Below are positions 14,352-16,603 of a stretch of 16,603 bases of DNA, piece by piece. Under the pieces are notes generated by a model. That model made no database searches. It was not told the DNA's origin and saw nothing but the letters and a program-made list of their open reading frames with translations. How positions within the stretch are numbered: the stretch's first letter is position 1; the number at the start of each line of letters is the position of its first letter. The stretch is from JBLHKW01 sp047618565 (GTDB taxonomy: Bacteria; Planctomycetota; UBA1135; GCA-002686595), in contig JBLHKW010000122.1 of the NCBI GenBank assembly GCA_047618565.1, forward strand, positions 1 through 16,603, written 5' to 3'. Made by a program: the position numbers and the translations under genes.

Positions 14352-15746
14352 TCATTTCGAGAGCTTAGCAGGCCCGCGGAGCTGGGTCGCGGCGTGAACT
14401 TTCGGCGGGGTCGGGCCCATCGATCCACAGGCGGCCTCGACGTCCGCGACGGACTTGGGAATGCCCGCCGAGAGCACCTCATGGCCGCCCTTCGTCACCA
14501 GCACGTCGTCCTCGATCCGGATCCCGATCCCGCGCCAGCGCGCATCGACGGTCTCGTCGTCGGCCGCCACGTACAGGCCGGGCTCGACCGTCAGGACCAT
14601 GCCGGGCTGGAGCGCTCGGGGCTCCCCGTCGAGGGCGTAGGCCCCGCAGTCGTGGACGTCCAGTCCGAGCCAGTGGCTCGTCTTGTGAACGCAGAAGCGC
14701 CGGTAGCTACCGTCCGCCAGGATCCCGTCGCGCGTACCGCTCATCAGGCCCAGGCGTAGCATGCCGTCCACCATGTGCTCGATCGCCCGGAGGTGCACCG
14801 CCTGCAGGCTCGAGCCCGGCTGCACCTGGTCGATGGCCGCCATCTGCGCCGCCAGCACGACCTCGTACAGGGCGCGCTGATCCGGCGTGAAGCGACCGCC
14901 GATCGGGAAGGTGCGCGTGATGTCGCTGGCGTAGTACTCCCATTCCGCGCCCGCGTCGATCAGCAGCAGCTCCCCGTCGAGCAGGGGTTGGTCGTTCTCG
15001 ATGTAGTGCAGGATACACGCGTTGTCGCCACCCGCCACGATGCTGGTGTACGCGGGGCCGGTGCTGCCGCTCGCATGGAAGTGGTACTGGAGGATGGCCT
15101 CCACCTCGTTCTCGCCCATGCCGGGCTGCGTGGCCGCCATGGCTGCGTTGTGGGCGCCGGTGCTGATCTCGAGCGCGCGGCGCATGTTGTCGATCTCGGC
15201 CTCGCTCTTCACGAGCCGCTGCTCGTGCAGCTGCTGAGCCGGGTCGACGATCTCGACCGGCGCCGCCTGTCCCGAGCGCGCTCCGTTGCGCAGGGCCTCG
15301 AGCAGCTCGGCGAAGGAGCGGTCGAAATCCGGGTCGTTTCCGATGCGCGTCACGATGCGTTCGTAGCCTGCCAGGAGGTCCGGGAGCACGTGCCAGGCGG
15401 CCGTGATCGGGTAGGCCTCATCGACCCCGAGCGCGGCCGGCGCGGCCTCGACGCCGAGCCGCCGGCCGGTCCAGATCTCCCGCTCCCGGTCGAGCTCGCG
15501 CAGGAAGAGCACGCTGCGATCTTCCCCGTCGAGCTGCAGCATGAGCAGCAGCGCCTCCGGCTCCGCGAACCCGGTCAGGTACCAGAAGTCCGAGTGCGGA
15601 CGGAAGGGGTACTCGCAGTCGGCATTGCGGGTCTTGGGCGTGTTCGTGGGGATCAGCGCCGCCGTATTGGAGGTGCGCAGGTGCTGCGCGAACTTCGCGC
15701 GCTGTGCGCAGTACATCTCGCGCGTTGCGTCGTTGTCGGGCTTCAT
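14352..15746 (-). CDS. Aminopeptidase P-like M24B metallopeptidase
   Basis: A 464-aa two-domain peptidase of the Xaa-Pro aminopeptidase type, which removes an N-terminal residue before proline using two metal ions, usually Mn2+. The N-terminal AMP_N domain (about 8-145) contains FRPHSDFWYLTGFAEPEALL, typical of PepP. The pita-bread catalytic domain follows (about 178-430). All five metal ligands are visible: D264 (LLIDAGAE), D275 (ASDITRTFP), H358 (HKTSHWLGLDVHD), E388 (VLTVEPGLYV) and E412 (GIRIEDDVLV). Length matches E. coli PepP (441 aa) with a slightly longer C-terminus. There is no signal peptide, so it is cytoplasmic. The ATG at 15746 places the AMP_N domain normally, although no Shine-Dalgarno is seen. 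It is the middle gene of a likely three-gene run. Confidence 0.94.
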   Translation of the reverse strand: MKPDNDATREMYCAQRAKFAQHLRTSNTAALIPTNTPKTRNADCEYPFRPHSDFWYLTGFAEPEALLLMLQLDGEDRSVLFLRELDREREIWTGRRLGVEAAPAALGVDEAYPITAAWHVLPDLLAGYERIVTRIGNDPDFDRSFAELLEALRNGARSGQAAPVEIVDPAQQLHEQRLVKSEAEIDNMRRALEISTGAHNAAMAATQPGMGENEVEAILQYHFHASGSTGPAYTSIVAGGDNACILHYIENDQPLLDGELLLIDAGAEWEYYASDITRTFPIGGRFTPDQRALYEVVLAAQMAAIDQVQPGSSLQAVHLRAIEHMVDGMLRLGLMSGTRDGILADGSYRRFCVHKTSHWLGLDVHDCGAYALDGEPRALQPGMVLTVEPGLYVAADDETVDARWRGIGIRIEDDVLVTKGGHEVLSAGIPKSVADVEAACGSMGPTPPKVHAATQLRGPAKLSK

Positions 15747-15770
15747 GGATGGATTCGCCGGCGCTTTCGT

Positions 15771-16603
15771 TTACTTCGGCCCGGACCTGAGCAGAAACTC
15801 TTCGACCCGGCTGACCAGGTAGGACAGGCGTTTCGCGGGTTCGTCGCCCAGGCGCACGATCACGCCGCTGGGTCCGTCTAGGGCGACCGAGTCATTCCCG
15901 TCGCGCACGCTGACGGGCAGCTGGAGCAGTTCGGCGAGGGTGCTGGCCGCCGTCGCGAGCAACGCATCCTGGGCACTTCCCGCGGGCCCCTCGAGGAACA
16001 GGCCGCCGCGCGCCAGGGTCTCGGGCACCCGTTCGATCGAGCCGGTGGGGAGGGTCGCGTTGCGCATCGCGAAGCGGCCGTAGATGGACAGCGGTTCGTC
16101 GCCCGGGCCGATCGTCAGTGTGCGCGGCATGCCGACGTCTTCCTCGCGCGCCCAGTTCGTGTACTCGATGTTCATCTCGAGCCCCTCGGGCTCGGGCAGC
16201 ACGATCGAGACTTCGAGCGCGTCGCCGGCCGTGTGCTGCACCTCGATCTCGAGTCCCGAGGACTCGAAGCGAACGATCATGCGGATCTCGCCCGCGCCGA
16301 TACGCAGCCCGTTGACCTCGGCCGTGCGCGGCTGGAAGAGCTGCGCCGGGTCTGCAGCTGGCGGAGGAATCGGCCTCAGGATCACGCCGTTCGGAAGGGC
16401 CGCGGGGCGCCCTCCATCCTCGATGACGGTTGCGAGCGGGACGCCCGGCATCAGGTGCGGCAGCACCGCGGCGGCGCAGGCGGGCGAGGCGGTCAGGGCC
16501 GAGTAGTGCGCCCAGGCATCGAGGCTGCGCCCCTGGCGGCGGGCGAGCAGGCAGAGCAGCGCCGGTCGCCTCGCGTCGCTCCCCGGGTCTGCCCGTTCGG
16601 CCG
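15771..16603 (-). CDS. Unrecognised protein, C-terminal 277 residues
   Basis: The frame is open from the right edge to a TAA at 15773-15771, so the start lies outside. A GTG at 16466 is an unlikely start because the 45 codons before it also look coding (for example RRPALLCLLARRQGR, then LDAWAHYSAL). The sequence can be described but not assigned: a helical, Ala/Leu-rich stretch comes first; then a Pro-rich linker with RPIPPPAADP; then a beta-rich middle with alternating polar and hydrophobic residues (IRMIVRFESSGLEIEVQHT, ALEVSIVLPEPEG); and a final helical region with ATAASTLAELLQLPV and a closing YLVSRVEEFLLRSGPK. No catalytic motif or membrane segment is seen in this part. It ends 24 bases before the M24 peptidase start, which suggests co-transcription. 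Confidence 0.7.
   Translation of the reverse strand, partial: AERADPGSDARRPALLCLLARRQGRSLDAWAHYSALTASPACAAAVLPHLMPGVPLATVIEDGGRPAALPNGVILRPIPPPAADPAQLFQPRTAEVNGLRIGAGEIRMIVRFESSGLEIEVQHTAGDALEVSIVLPEPEGLEMNIEYTNWAREEDVGMPRTLTIGPGDEPLSIYGRFAMRNATLPTGSIERVPETLARGGLFLEGPAGSAQDALLATAASTLAELLQLPVSVRDGNDSVALDGPSGVIVRLGDEPAKRLSYLVSRVEEFLLRSGPK

Overview
The window is about 65% G+C by eye and almost fully coding. It looks like core chromosome from a free-living Gram-negative bacterium, most likely of the Planctomycetota or a neighbouring group. This is inferred from two GroELs that begin MAKQ, a secreted protein ending in an NPCBM module (a combination common in planctomycetes), frequent starts without a Shine-Dalgarno sequence, and a ribosomal protein S2 with a long disordered tail. 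No 16S rRNA or other decisive marker is present, so the assignment is tentative.

Layout. Positions 1-282 hold the end of a gene for a beta-sandwich protein, then a hairpin and a Cof-type HAD phosphatase (361-1209, +). Facing it is a minus-strand chaperone cluster, in transcription order groEL (560 aa, GGM tail), groEL (533 aa, no tail), a terminator-like hairpin, dnaJ, grpE, and an FmdB-type zinc ribbon. The last three overlap by 4 and 1 bases. No groES, dnaK or hrcA is in the window. Divergent from the chaperones is a secreted NPCBM-domain protein (7052-8302, +), whose end overlaps the end of a minus-strand diguanylate cyclase (8273-9286).

Divergent from the cyclase is the translation cluster rpsB, tsf, pyrH, frr and tRNA-Lys(UUU) (9476-13339, +). 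A near-consensus promoter lies 220 bases before the rpsB start. The rpsB-tsf spacer holds four hairpins, and strong hairpins follow tsf and the tRNA. The last 3.2 kb carry a minus-strand run in transcription order: an unrecognised gene that enters from the right edge, an aminopeptidase P-like M24 peptidase, and a polytopic membrane protein.

How the genes work together. GroEL, DnaJ and GrpE serve protein folding. S2, EF-Ts, RRF and tRNA-Lys serve translation, and UMP kinase feeds pyrimidine nucleotide supply; it is a classic neighbour of frr. The phosphatase, the secreted NPCBM protein and the cyclase look like independent genes between these housekeeping blocks.

I found no mobile element, CRISPR array, toxin-antitoxin pair or defence system, and nothing I would call a new biological system. 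The most interesting points are the unequal GroEL pair, the chaperone cluster ending in an FmdB protein, the S2 tail, and the structured RNA regions around rpsB.
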